A stretch of 22,873 nucleotides of DNA, taken from the NCBI GenBank assembly GCA_041623475.1, contig JBFJWU010000006.1:1-22873 (forward strand). Direction: 5' to 3'. A program made the position numbers and the translations under genes. This stretch comes from JBFJWU01 sp041623475 [NCBI: bacterium] (lineage in GTDB: Bacteria > J088). Under the pieces are notes generated by a model, which saw only the letters and a program-made list of their open reading frames with translations, did not search any database and had not been told where the DNA came from. Every line of letters starts with the position of its first letter. Position 1 is the first letter of the stretch. Shown one piece after another: positions 6,950-14,108 of this stretch.

Positions 6950-7632
6950 GGGGAACCATCCTGTGGTGGAAACGGTGCCGCCGGTTCCTGGGGGACGTGG
7001 CATTGTCTGCAATTTACCCGTTCTGGATGTGTTGTCCGGATTTCTGCGACGGCCGCAGGCCCCGTGTGGCACGCCTGGCAGTTTTCGCGCAACTGTAATC
7101 CGTGCGGCATCACCAGCGGACTGGTCGGCAACGCACGGCGTCCGATTTCGCGTACTGCGGGCTCCTGCCAGTTGATTCCGCGGAAATTTGTCGCCGAAAC
7201 CTGGGGGACGTGGCATTGTCGGCAGTTTGCAAATGTCGGGTGTGGCGTAATTGGCGCATAGGCGCGTAAAGTCGGCGCGTAGCCGCCGTTCTCGTGACAA
7301 ACCATACAATCATCAGCGACCAGCCCATCATCATCAATCGGATGCGGAATCGTTGGCGGTGCACCGGCATAAGCCCGATTTGCGCTGAGATTTCGAAGCG
7401 TTCGCCGCCTCGCCCCCGGTATCGCAGGTGCCAGTGTCATCGCAACTGGATAGGCCTGGTACATCGCACCTTCGGCCTGGTTGACCGGACCGTCAGTGCT
7501 GGCCGCCATCGGTGCCTGGCCGGTAAATGCCGAATCCGGACCGCCGCGAACGGTCTCGCCGACCAGCCACACGACGACCGGGACCGTCGCAAAGAAGGTC
7601 GCGATCAGGACTATACGTGTCCCCGGGTTCAA
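6946..7632 (-). CDS. napB: NapB-like periplasmic nitrate reductase cytochrome c subunit, four haem sites
   Basis: The product has 228 residues and passes electrons to NapA in the periplasm. The NapB signature is present: PPTIPHPI near residue 92, then CMVCH at 109 and CRQCHVPQ at 137. Two further haem sites follow, CQACH at 185 and CRQCHVPQ at 208. Canonical NapB has only two haems, so this one has an added C-terminal two-haem module that ends in the same CRQCHVPQ string. The N-terminal hydrophobic stretch (residues 7-24) is a signal peptide or anchor. The start is a TTG at 7632, 14 bases after the napA stop, with AGGG seven bases before it; no ATG or GTG lies suitably placed. The 3' end overlaps the tetrahaem lipoprotein gene by three bases. 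Confidence 0.85.
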   Translation of the reverse strand: MNPGTRIVLIATFFATVPVVVWLVGETVRGGPDSAFTGQAPMAASTDGPVNQAEGAMYQAYPVAMTLAPAIPGARRRTLRNLSANRAYAGAPPTIPHPIDDDGLVADDCMVCHENGGYAPTLRAYAPITPHPTFANCRQCHVPQVSATNFRGINWQEPAVREIGRRALPTSPLVMPHGLQLRENCQACHTGPAAVAEIRTTHPERVNCRQCHVPQEPAAPFPPQDGSP

Positions 7633-7646
7633 CGCCGCGCCCTGCC

Positions 7647-9959
7647 TCAGGCCCGCTCAACGCGGACGGCGCATTTCTTGTAATCCGGCTGCTTGGAAAT
7701 CGGGCAGTATGCGTCGAGTGTCAGCTCATTGACCAGCAGGCTTTCGTCAAAGAACGGGACAAACACCTGTCCGCGCGTTGGATTACCCCGACCGTTAATA
7801 CTTGCGCGGATGCGCAGAACACCACGCCGACTGGTCAACACAACGCGATCGCCGTCAGTGATTCCCAATGACGCGGCATCTTCTGGATGAATCTCCACGT
7901 AGGCCGACGGCACCGCGCGATGCAGTACCGGGATCCGCCGCGTCATGGAACCTGAATGCCAGTGTTCGATAACTCGACCCGTGTTCAGCCAGAACGGATA
8001 CTCATCGTCCGGGACTTCCGGGGGTGCCTCATATGGACGCGCCCAGATCCAGGCCCTGTGGTCCGGCTTGCCGTAAAAGTCGAACGGTTTAGTCGGATCG
8101 CATGCCGGATCATATGTACTGTTAAATCGCCACCGTGTTTCCTTGCCTTCAACGAAGGGCCACTGAACCCCGGCACGAGACTTCAAGACGTCGTAAGGTG
8201 CCATCTCGTGCTTCGGTCCCGCGTGGAAACGACGGTATTCGTTCCAGATCTCTTCGATATGTGTCGCTGGTTGGTATGGGAATTCCTTTTCGAACCCCAT
8301 ACGACGCGCGACCTCGATCATTTGCCAGGTATCGCTCATTGCGTCGCCTGGGGGATCTACCAACTTTTCGAAATGTTGCGTACGCCGTTCCGAGTTACCG
8401 TACATACCTTCGCGTTCGATCCACATGGCGGCCGGCAGGATGACATCAGCCACCTCGGTTGTCGGTGTCGGGTAGATGTCCGACACAACGACGAAACGTC
8501 CTTCCTTTTCCAGCCCCCCACGATAGCGGTTCAGCTTGGGCATCGTGACCATTGGATTGGTCACCTGAATCCAGACGAACCGGATGTCGCCTCGGTCAAG
8601 ACCGCGAAACATGTCGACAGTATGGTTGGACGGCTTGTCGGGAATTCGCTCGACCGGAACACCCCAGATTTCTGCAGCAAATTTGCGGTGATCCGGGTTC
8701 ATTACAACGCCTTTGGGCAGCTTGTGTGTAAGCGTCCCGACCTCACGCACTGTTCCGCATGCACTCGGCTGGCCTGTCAGCGAAAACGGACCATTCCCGG
8801 GCTGTGAGATCTTGCCGGTCAGCAAGTGGATGTTGTAAACCAGATTGTTGATCCAGGTGCCACGTGTGTGCTGATTCATCCCCATGCACCAAAAGGAGAC
8901 GACTTTTTTCCGGGGATTGCCGAATAGCCTTGCCAGGTACCGGATGTGCCCTGCGGACACCCCGCTGACCTCCTCTACTTTCTCCGGGGTATAGTCCGCC
9001 AGGAAGGCCCTGTACTGATCCACGTCCATCGGCTGCGCTTCGTCGCCGAATTTGAATTCGTCCTCGAGGCCGTAACCAATATTTGTCTTGCCTGACTTGA
9101 ACGAGACATGGTTTCGAACAAATTCCTGGTTGATCCAGCCGTTCTCGAACAACTGCTGGCAAATACCGTTGGCAATCGCCAGGTCTGTTTGCGGATGAAA
9201 CAGGAACGAGTGATCTGCAGCGTGGCTGGTCCGCGTCGTGCGGGTTGCCAGGTCAATAATGACGGTTTCCGGATGTGTGCGTTTGCGTTCCAGAAGTCTC
9301 GAAAACAGCACTGGATGCATTTCCGCCATATTGTTGCCCCATAGGACAAACACATCTGCGTGTTCGATATCCTCGTAGCAACCCATGGGTTCGTCCATCC
9401 CGAAGCTGGTCAGGAACCCGGTAACCGCGCTTGCCATGCACAGGCGAGCGTTGGCCTCCAGGTTGTTCGTGCCAATACAGCCCTTGGTAAATTTACTGGC
9501 CACATACCCATCCGGAATCGTCCACTGGCCCGATCCATAGATAGCAACTGCATCTTTGCCGTGCTGTTCGATTGTTTCCCGCATCTTCGATGCGACCAGA
9601 TCCAGCGCTTCGTTGATGGGAACGTCAACCATCTTGCCGTTGCGGCGCACCTTCGCCTTTTTCAGGCGATCGCGACCGTACATCGACATCACCGAATGGT
9701 ACCCCTTGACGCAGGCCAATCCCTTGTTGGCGGCACCTTTAGGATCGCCCTTTACGCCGACGGCACGCCCACCCTTGATTGCGATCTGCAACCCACAACC
9801 GACGCCACAAAACCGGCACGGGGCCTTGTGCCACTTGGCTCCGTCCAGTCCGGACGCGTCGGCAATGTCAGGAAACACAACACCCGGCACCAACTGAGCC
9901 GCTGCCGCCGCAGCAGCGGCGGCAGCAGATCGTTGAACCAGTTCACGGCGTTGAATCAT
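7647..9959 (-). CDS. napA: Periplasmic nitrate reductase catalytic subunit NapA
   Basis: NapA reduces nitrate to nitrite in the periplasm with a bis-MGD molybdenum centre and one [4Fe-4S] cluster. The 770-residue product has a Tat-type start (QRRELVQ, then a run of ten alanines). Cluster ligands are Cys48, 51, 55 and 83 (CRFCGVGC and LACVKGY), and the NapA signature [10 protein letters not shown] gives Cys174 as the likely Mo ligand. The C-terminal molybdopterin-binding part contains [18 protein letters not shown]. It is shorter than E. coli NapA (about 828), nearer to the compact types. The ATG at 9959 has GAGGAGGA five bases before it and overlaps the end of napD by 17 bases. Neighbouring napD and napB make nitrate the likely substrate rather than the assimilatory Nas role. 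Confidence 0.95.
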   Translation of the reverse strand: MIQRRELVQRSAAAAAAAAAAQLVPGVVFPDIADASGLDGAKWHKAPCRFCGVGCGLQIAIKGGRAVGVKGDPKGAANKGLACVKGYHSVMSMYGRDRLKKAKVRRNGKMVDVPINEALDLVASKMRETIEQHGKDAVAIYGSGQWTIPDGYVASKFTKGCIGTNNLEANARLCMASAVTGFLTSFGMDEPMGCYEDIEHADVFVLWGNNMAEMHPVLFSRLLERKRTHPETVIIDLATRTTRTSHAADHSFLFHPQTDLAIANGICQQLFENGWINQEFVRNHVSFKSGKTNIGYGLEDEFKFGDEAQPMDVDQYRAFLADYTPEKVEEVSGVSAGHIRYLARLFGNPRKKVVSFWCMGMNQHTRGTWINNLVYNIHLLTGKISQPGNGPFSLTGQPSACGTVREVGTLTHKLPKGVVMNPDHRKFAAEIWGVPVERIPDKPSNHTVDMFRGLDRGDIRFVWIQVTNPMVTMPKLNRYRGGLEKEGRFVVVSDIYPTPTTEVADVILPAAMWIEREGMYGNSERRTQHFEKLVDPPGDAMSDTWQMIEVARRMGFEKEFPYQPATHIEEIWNEYRRFHAGPKHEMAPYDVLKSRAGVQWPFVEGKETRWRFNSTYDPACDPTKPFDFYGKPDHRAWIWARPYEAPPEVPDDEYPFWLNTGRVIEHWHSGSMTRRIPVLHRAVPSAYVEIHPEDAASLGITDGDRVVLTSRRGVLRIRASINGRGNPTRGQVFVPFFDESLLVNELTLDAYCPISKQPDYKKCAVRVERA

Positions 9960-10194
9960 GATGCTCCTCCTCGTTCCAGGCGAATGCCAACGAAAGGCAC
10001 TGGATCCCGTCAACCGACTCCAGATAGCCCCGAACATCCTTGTCCTGGTGGCGATCAACTGTATCGGTCACGATGACGAACAGGTTGTGCTCAGCGGAAG
10101 GGAAACAGCTGACAGACGGATGCCTGTCCAGTTCGGCCTGGACCTGACAGGTTTTCTGTTGGTCAATGTGCGCAACGTAACTTGCGATTGTCAT
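9943..10194 (-). CDS. napD: NapD, Tat-signal chaperone for NapA
   Basis: The product has 83 residues. It starts [10 protein letters not shown], like the first beta strand of NapD, and has the ferredoxin-like beta-alpha-beta layout: an N-terminal strand, a helix with [12 protein letters not shown], a strand [10 protein letters not shown], then a helix and [14 protein letters not shown]. NapD binds the NapA twin-arginine signal in the cytoplasm and holds back export until the cofactor is inserted. The acidic tail NEEEHHDS is encoded by the same bases that form the strong napA ribosome binding site, and the two genes overlap by 17 bases. It is the second gene of the operon, 75 bases after the DUF2892 gene. 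Confidence 0.85.
   Translation of the reverse strand: MTIASYVAHIDQQKTCQVQAELDRHPSVSCFPSAEHNLFVIVTDTVDRHQDKDVRGYLESVDGIQCLSLAFAWNEEEHHDSTP
9965..9972 (-). promoter_or_regulatory. Strong ribosome binding site of napA inside napD
   Basis: On the - strand this reads GAGGAGGA, five bases before the ATG at 9959. It decides the napA start over the longer open frame and lies within the last codons of napD, which couples translation of the chaperone and its client. Confidence 0.75.
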
Positions 10195-10269
10195 GGGTGC
10201 CCGAACCCTTTCAGCAGCACTTGACTGCCCGTTTGTTGTTTTGACGGCGCCTGGGCCAAACCGGTCTTT

Positions 10270-10485
10270 CTAGTGACCGCTCTCGCGCCAGGCAAGCGTG
10301 TCAGTGCCTTTGATCAAGTACAGTGGACAGATCCCGCTGAGCGCAGTCAGCATCAGGATCGTTGAGATACCCAACACAACCAGATCTGCACCGCCCGGGA
10401 CAACCCCGGCCGCAGTCAGGCTGAATCCCATGATCGAAATCGTTCCACGAATTGCCCGGTCGGGGCCGCCCACGTTGGTTTTCAT
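10270..10485 (-). CDS. Small DUF2892-type (YgaP-like) membrane protein
   Basis: The product has 71 residues. The N-terminus KTNVGGPDRAIRG and the end SGICPLYLIKGTDT are the marks of the DUF2892 family, as in the membrane part of YgaP. Two hydrophobic hairpin segments lie between them (residues about 16-32 and 34-52). The family has no settled function; it is often seen near sulfur or redox genes. It is the first gene of the nap operon, which places it where napE sits in other clusters, but it is not NapE in sequence. AGGAG stands nine bases before the ATG at 10485. The gap to napD is 75 bases, with no promoter that I can recognise in it. Confidence 0.8.
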   Translation of the reverse strand: MKTNVGGPDRAIRGTISIMGFSLTAAGVVPGGADLVVLGISTILMLTALSGICPLYLIKGTDTLAWRESGH

Positions 10486-10541
10486 CGTTCATTGCTCCTG
10501 CAAGATCTGCGGATCAGCTCCGCTTTTCAAGTATGCCGAAC

Positions 10542-10547
10542 ATAATC
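10542..10547 (-). promoter_or_regulatory. Candidate -10 element of the nap operon
   Basis: On the - strand this reads GATTAT, four of six bases of TATAAT. Its downstream edge is 34.5 bases from the centre of the palindrome at 10570-10583, the class II activator distance. Transcription would start near 10535 and leave a leader of about 50 bases before the DUF2892 gene. Confidence 0.4.
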
Positions 10548-10569
10548 TGCGATCGATCCCGGACTTTCC

Positions 10570-10583
10570 TTGACCTGTGTCAA
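10570..10583. promoter_or_regulatory. FNR/Anr/Dnr-family operator, nap side
   Basis: TTGACCTGTGTCAA is a perfect TTGAC-N4-GTCAA palindrome with the same half-sites as the hemN operator. It lies about 85 bases before the first gene of the nap operon and has a fitting -10 (10547-10542) in that direction. No matching -10 is found at the same distance in the porin direction, so it is assigned to nap. Confidence 0.75.
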
Positions 10584-10633
10584 TAATTGAGACACACAGC
10601 CCTTCCAGACCCGATTTTCCGGTTTCTACAATC

Positions 10634-10647
10634 TTGACGGTGGTCAA
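10634..10647. promoter_or_regulatory. FNR/Anr/Dnr-family operator, porin side
   Basis: TTGACGGTGGTCAA is a third TTGAC-N4-GTCAA palindrome. Its centre is 64 bases from that of the nap-side site and it stands 73 bases before the porin start. The -10 at the class II distance toward the porin is poor: CACGAT or GATATG near 10669-10677 match three of six bases. Its direction of action is therefore less certain. Confidence 0.7.
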
Positions 10648-10720
10648 TGAGATTCCTCTGATTTCTGTCACGATATGTCCCAGTTTCGGGAATCGTGATC
10701 AAAATGGGAAGGATCAGGCA

Positions 10721-11929
10721 GTGAAAAAACTGGTATCAAGAGCCGCGTTGGCTGCTGGAATAATTTCGATTTCGGCGACTGTCGCAGTCGCCGCTGACCT
10801 GGAGCACTCGGCCCAATACCGGCCCCGGTTTGAACTCCAACGTGGCACCGTCTCGACGCCGAACACCGTCTTTGCGGCCAGCCACAGGGCTCGCCTGACA
10901 CTCGGGTATGGCTCCGAAAGCTGGAAAATCTCTGTGGCACCCCAGCATGTACTGGTCTGGGGGTCCTCGGGATCAACGTTGTCTGGCCTGTCAGGGGACC
11001 TTGATTTCCACACCGCATTTGCGCAATACGCGTTTACCGACACCACATCGATCCGCATCGGCCGCCAGGAAATCGCAATCGCCGACCAGCGATTGATTGG
11101 CAGCGTCAACTGGACTCAGCAGGGCCGCAGTTTTGATGCGGTATCGGTAAATCACGCCAGCGTTGACAAAACCTACCAAAGCACCTCTTTTGCGGCCATC
11201 GTCCACGAAGGTGGTTCTATTGATGAGTTACTGGCCGGCGTACACTTCACGGAACGGCTCGACTCGTTATCAATCTCGGGAATGGCGATACTGGAACAAT
11301 CGCGGCGGCGGGTCAATGGTGACGAAGACTTTGTCCGAGTTACACCGGGCCTGCTGCTCGACTATTCAGGGGATGCGCTTCAGGCAGGTGTTTCCGCGTA
11401 TGGCCAATTTGGAACCGTTGCACCGGGAGGCACGACCAGTCAGTCGATCGCCGCAGCGCTGGTTGCCGCAAACGTGTTGGTCAAGTCCGAATCCGCAGGA
11501 CATTTTGGCTGGGGGCTGGATTTCCTGACAGGATCAAAAGCCTCGGGTAGTGGCCCTGACGCATTTGACACCCTGTACGCAACCAACCACAAGTTTTACG
11601 GCTCTATGGACTATTTCCTCAATCTGCCCGTACATACTGGCGGGCTGGGATTGATTGATAGCCACATGACGTGGTCGTCAAACGTCCTGGATAACCTGGA
11701 TCTTGGCGTAAAGGTCCACCAGTTCCTGGCAGCCAATGAAACCGCCGCGGGCAACCGGAACTTCGCCACCGAATTCGACCATTTTGCGAAATGGAAGTTC
11801 AAGCCCGCCACACTGGTTGGAGGCTACTCATTTGCATTTCACGGCGACGCATTGAAAGACATTGGGAGAGTCGCAGCCAATGACGATATCGGCCATTGGC
11901 TGTGGCTGATGCTGGATGTACAGTTGTGA
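10721..11929 (+). CDS. Alginate-export-family outer-membrane porin
   Basis: The product has 402 residues with a signal peptide of about 24 residues (KKLVSRAALAAGIISIS, cleaved near AVA-AD). The mature part is rich in alternating strands and begins HSAQYRPRFEL. GRQEIAIADQRLIG at residues 114-127, followed by VNWTQQGRSFDA, is typical of the alginate export (AlgE-like) porin family. It should form an outer-membrane beta barrel. The frame is open upstream, but GTG at 10721 has AAGGA seven bases before it and gives a proper signal peptide. The gene is transcribed away from the nap operon and has its own FNR-type palindrome, so I infer a role in anion passage, perhaps nitrate or nitrite, under anoxia. 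Alginate is unlikely, as no alginate genes are near. Confidence 0.82.
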   Translation: MKKLVSRAALAAGIISISATVAVAADLEHSAQYRPRFELQRGTVSTPNTVFAASHRARLTLGYGSESWKISVAPQHVLVWGSSGSTLSGLSGDLDFHTAFAQYAFTDTTSIRIGRQEIAIADQRLIGSVNWTQQGRSFDAVSVNHASVDKTYQSTSFAAIVHEGGSIDELLAGVHFTERLDSLSISGMAILEQSRRRVNGDEDFVRVTPGLLLDYSGDALQAGVSAYGQFGTVAPGGTTSQSIAAALVAANVLVKSESAGHFGWGLDFLTGSKASGSGPDAFDTLYATNHKFYGSMDYFLNLPVHTGGLGLIDSHMTWSSNVLDNLDLGVKVHQFLAANETAAGNRNFATEFDHFAKWKFKPATLVGGYSFAFHGDALKDIGRVAANDDIGHWLWLMLDVQL

Positions 11930-12020
11930 ATCCAAACTTAACCAAAGTCAACGATTTACTGGCAATTCCACCCGATAATGGTCCCGTAACATCAGGCAAT
12001 TGGCTTAAAAGGAGCAAATA

Positions 12021-12464
12021 ATGGCGCTGCAGTTGAGCAAATCCGCAGAATTAATGACACCGGATCCGGTTAGCGTCGACCCGGCGGCAACACTTCGGGA
12101 TGCGATGACGATGATGCATCGATTCAACGTGCGCCACCTTCCGGTCACAATGGGTAAGCAGTTGATTGGCATTTTGTCGGACCGTGACATCCGGCTTTAC
12201 CTGAGCGAACGAACCGGCACAATTAATGAAACGGCAGCGGATGAATCCAAACTGGACACCGTGATCGTCGAAGACTTGATGACGCGGGGGCCGGTGACGA
12301 TCAATCCGGACACGCCGTTGCTGGAAACGATAGATCTATTGCTGGAAGAAAAAATTGGTGCTGTTCCCGTGGTCGACAGTGCCACCAATGGTGACCTGGT
12401 CGGGATCGTCAGCTACCTGGACCTGTTGGCGTACCTGCGGGACCTGGTGGTCAGCGACGGCTGA
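12021..12464 (+). CDS. Protein with two CBS domains
   Basis: The product has 147 residues. Two CBS domains occupy nearly the whole length, about residues 8-65 (AELMTPDPVSVDP...GILSDRDIR) and 80-143 (EDLMTRGPVTINP...GIVSYLDLL). Paired CBS domains bind adenine nucleotides and act as energy sensors; no attached effector domain is present. AAGGAG lies six bases before the ATG. The 91-base gap after the porin shows no clear terminator or FNR-type box, so it may be read from the porin promoter or from its own. Its target cannot be told from the sequence. It converges on selO with a 27-base gap. Confidence 0.9.
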   Translation: MALQLSKSAELMTPDPVSVDPAATLRDAMTMMHRFNVRHLPVTMGKQLIGILSDRDIRLYLSERTGTINETAADESKLDTVIVEDLMTRGPVTINPDTPLLETIDLLLEEKIGAVPVVDSATNGDLVGIVSYLDLLAYLRDLVVSDG

Positions 12465-12491
12465 ACACGCGCTATCGGACTGTTTCCGGGT

Positions 12492-14060
12492 TCAAGACGA
12501 ACACGACAGCATCGAACAACCCGGAGCGTCCCTGGCCCAGTCCGGACGCTTTGCCGCATATTTTTCACGCCCTGGCTGTTCGTCATAGGGCTGCCTGATC
12601 ACGCTCATCAGACTGCCCAGTTCACTGTAATCACCGTGCGTGGCATCGTTGATCGCCTGCTGTGCGAGGTAATTTCGCAAAACGTACTTTGGATTGACCC
12701 GGTTCATCTGTTCCGCCCGCAGATGGTCTGGCACAGTTTCATGCCGCAGTCGATCCTGGTAGCGAACAAGCCACTGTCTCAATACACCTGCCAGGCCCGA
12801 TTCAAACGCATTTGCATCGTAGAAAATGTCTTCGTTTGATTTCAGCCAATCCTCTACACCTGGCGCATCTTTGGACAATCCAGCCAATCTTCGGAAAAAC
12901 AGCGTCATATCTGTTTCGACTGCGGACAGGGCCGGCGGCAACGCTTCAATCAGTTCGCGATCACTGTCGTCGCGCACCTCGTTCAACCCGATCTTGTCTG
13001 CCATCATCCTCAGGTACTGGTGCTGGAAAAGCCCGGCAAAACCACTGACGGCCTGTTCCAGGTCGGGGACGCTGTTGACCACGGGATGCAGGGCCTCTGC
13101 AAATCGTATTACGTTCCATTGGGCGATACCTGGTTGATTGCCAAAGCTGTAACGTTTCCCGGCCGCATCGGTTGTATTTGGTGTCCAGCCCGGATCGAAA
13201 TCGTCCAGCCACCCGTACGGACCGTAGTCGATTGTCAAGCCATGGACCGACATATTGTCGGTATTCATGACGCCGTGGACAAACCCGACCCGCATCCAGC
13301 CGACGACCATCTCGATGGTCGTGCGAACCACGTCGTCAATCAATGCCAGCGCTCCGTCCCGGCCACGTTCCCTGATATTCGGGAAATGATGATCCAGCAC
13401 GAAGTTCATCAGCGATTCCAGGGTGTCGGTCGCTTGACGCGCAGCAAATATCTGGAAGTTGCCAAATCTCACAAATGACGGCGCGACGCGACAGACGATG
13501 GCACCGGGCTCGGGTTCAGGGTTCCCGTCGTAGAACATATCCCGTACAACGGCATCTCCGGTCAGTACCAGGCTCAGTGCACGAGTCGTCGGAACGCCCA
13601 GGTGATACATCGCCTCTGAGCACAGAAACTCCCGGACTGACGACCGCAGGACCGCACGTCCGTCGCCCATTCGCGAGTAAGGCGTGGGACCAGCGCCCTT
13701 TAATTGCAATTCCCAACGGCGGTTGTCGTGAACGACCTCACCGATGGAAATCGCCCGCCCGTCTCCCAGCTGCCCGGCCCAGTTACCAAACTGGTGGCCC
13801 CCATAGCACGCAGCCCATGGCTGCATGCCGGGAAGCGACCCGTTTCCCGACAGGACATTGATCATTTCCTGCGATCGAACCTCGTTATCGTCCAGCCCGA
13901 CCAGCCGTGCAACTTCCGGCCAGTATTCAACCAGCTTCGGTGCACTGACCGGCGTCGGCGAAACAAGCGAGTACGCCGAAGGGCCAACCTGCCTCCGGTA
14001 ATTATCAATTATCGGGTCAGCGGGTAACGATTTACGAAACTGGTCGTCTAGTTGAATCAT
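12492..14060 (-). CDS. selO: SelO/YdiU-family protein adenylyltransferase (AMPylator)
   Basis: The product has 522 residues, close to the usual length. SelO is a pseudokinase-fold enzyme that moves AMP from ATP to Ser, Thr or Tyr of proteins and links to the oxidative stress response. Family blocks are GMQPWAACYGGHQFGNWAGQ near 77-96, WELQLKGAGPTPYSRMGDGR near 116-135 (Lys121), HGVMNTDNMS near 262-271 and DYGPYGWLDDFD near 278-289. The C-terminus ends CSMLSCSS, with Cys where some homologues have selenocysteine, consistent with a redox-sensitive tail. The ATG at 14060 begins the usual N-terminus. It follows the cyclase gene by 48 bases on the same strand. Confidence 0.95.
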   Translation of the reverse strand: MIQLDDQFRKSLPADPIIDNYRRQVGPSAYSLVSPTPVSAPKLVEYWPEVARLVGLDDNEVRSQEMINVLSGNGSLPGMQPWAACYGGHQFGNWAGQLGDGRAISIGEVVHDNRRWELQLKGAGPTPYSRMGDGRAVLRSSVREFLCSEAMYHLGVPTTRALSLVLTGDAVVRDMFYDGNPEPEPGAIVCRVAPSFVRFGNFQIFAARQATDTLESLMNFVLDHHFPNIRERGRDGALALIDDVVRTTIEMVVGWMRVGFVHGVMNTDNMSVHGLTIDYGPYGWLDDFDPGWTPNTTDAAGKRYSFGNQPGIAQWNVIRFAEALHPVVNSVPDLEQAVSGFAGLFQHQYLRMMADKIGLNEVRDDSDRELIEALPPALSAVETDMTLFFRRLAGLSKDAPGVEDWLKSNEDIFYDANAFESGLAGVLRQWLVRYQDRLRHETVPDHLRAEQMNRVNPKYVLRNYLAQQAINDATHGDYSELGSLMSVIRQPYDEQPGREKYAAKRPDWARDAPGCSMLSCSS

Positions 14061-14108
14061 ACTGTCATGGAAACACAGGCCGAAGACAGTGTTCAGCGGC
14101 CCGAATGT

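Noticed and set aside
6950-7309. N-terminal extension of the tetrahaem lipoprotein frame inside napB.
   Set aside because: Its residues show no haem or signal motif; the ATG overlapping the napB stop begins a proper lipoprotein signal.
7956-8807. Open frame of 283 codons on the + strand.
   Set aside because: It is antisense to the middle of napA, has no domain or ribosome binding site, and is explained by codon bias of the opposite strand.
9899-9928. Run of alanine codons in napA as a repeat or frameshift site.
   Set aside because: The ten codons use mixed GCN triplets, not a simple repeat, and fit the hydrophobic core of the Tat signal.
9360-10076. Open frame of 238 codons on the + strand.
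   Set aside because: It lies antisense to the napA start and napD, both of which are well supported.
10310-10317. TTGATCAA palindrome considered as a further FNR-type site.
   Set aside because: The half-sites have no spacer, unlike TTGA-N6-TCAA, and it lies within the DUF2892 coding sequence.
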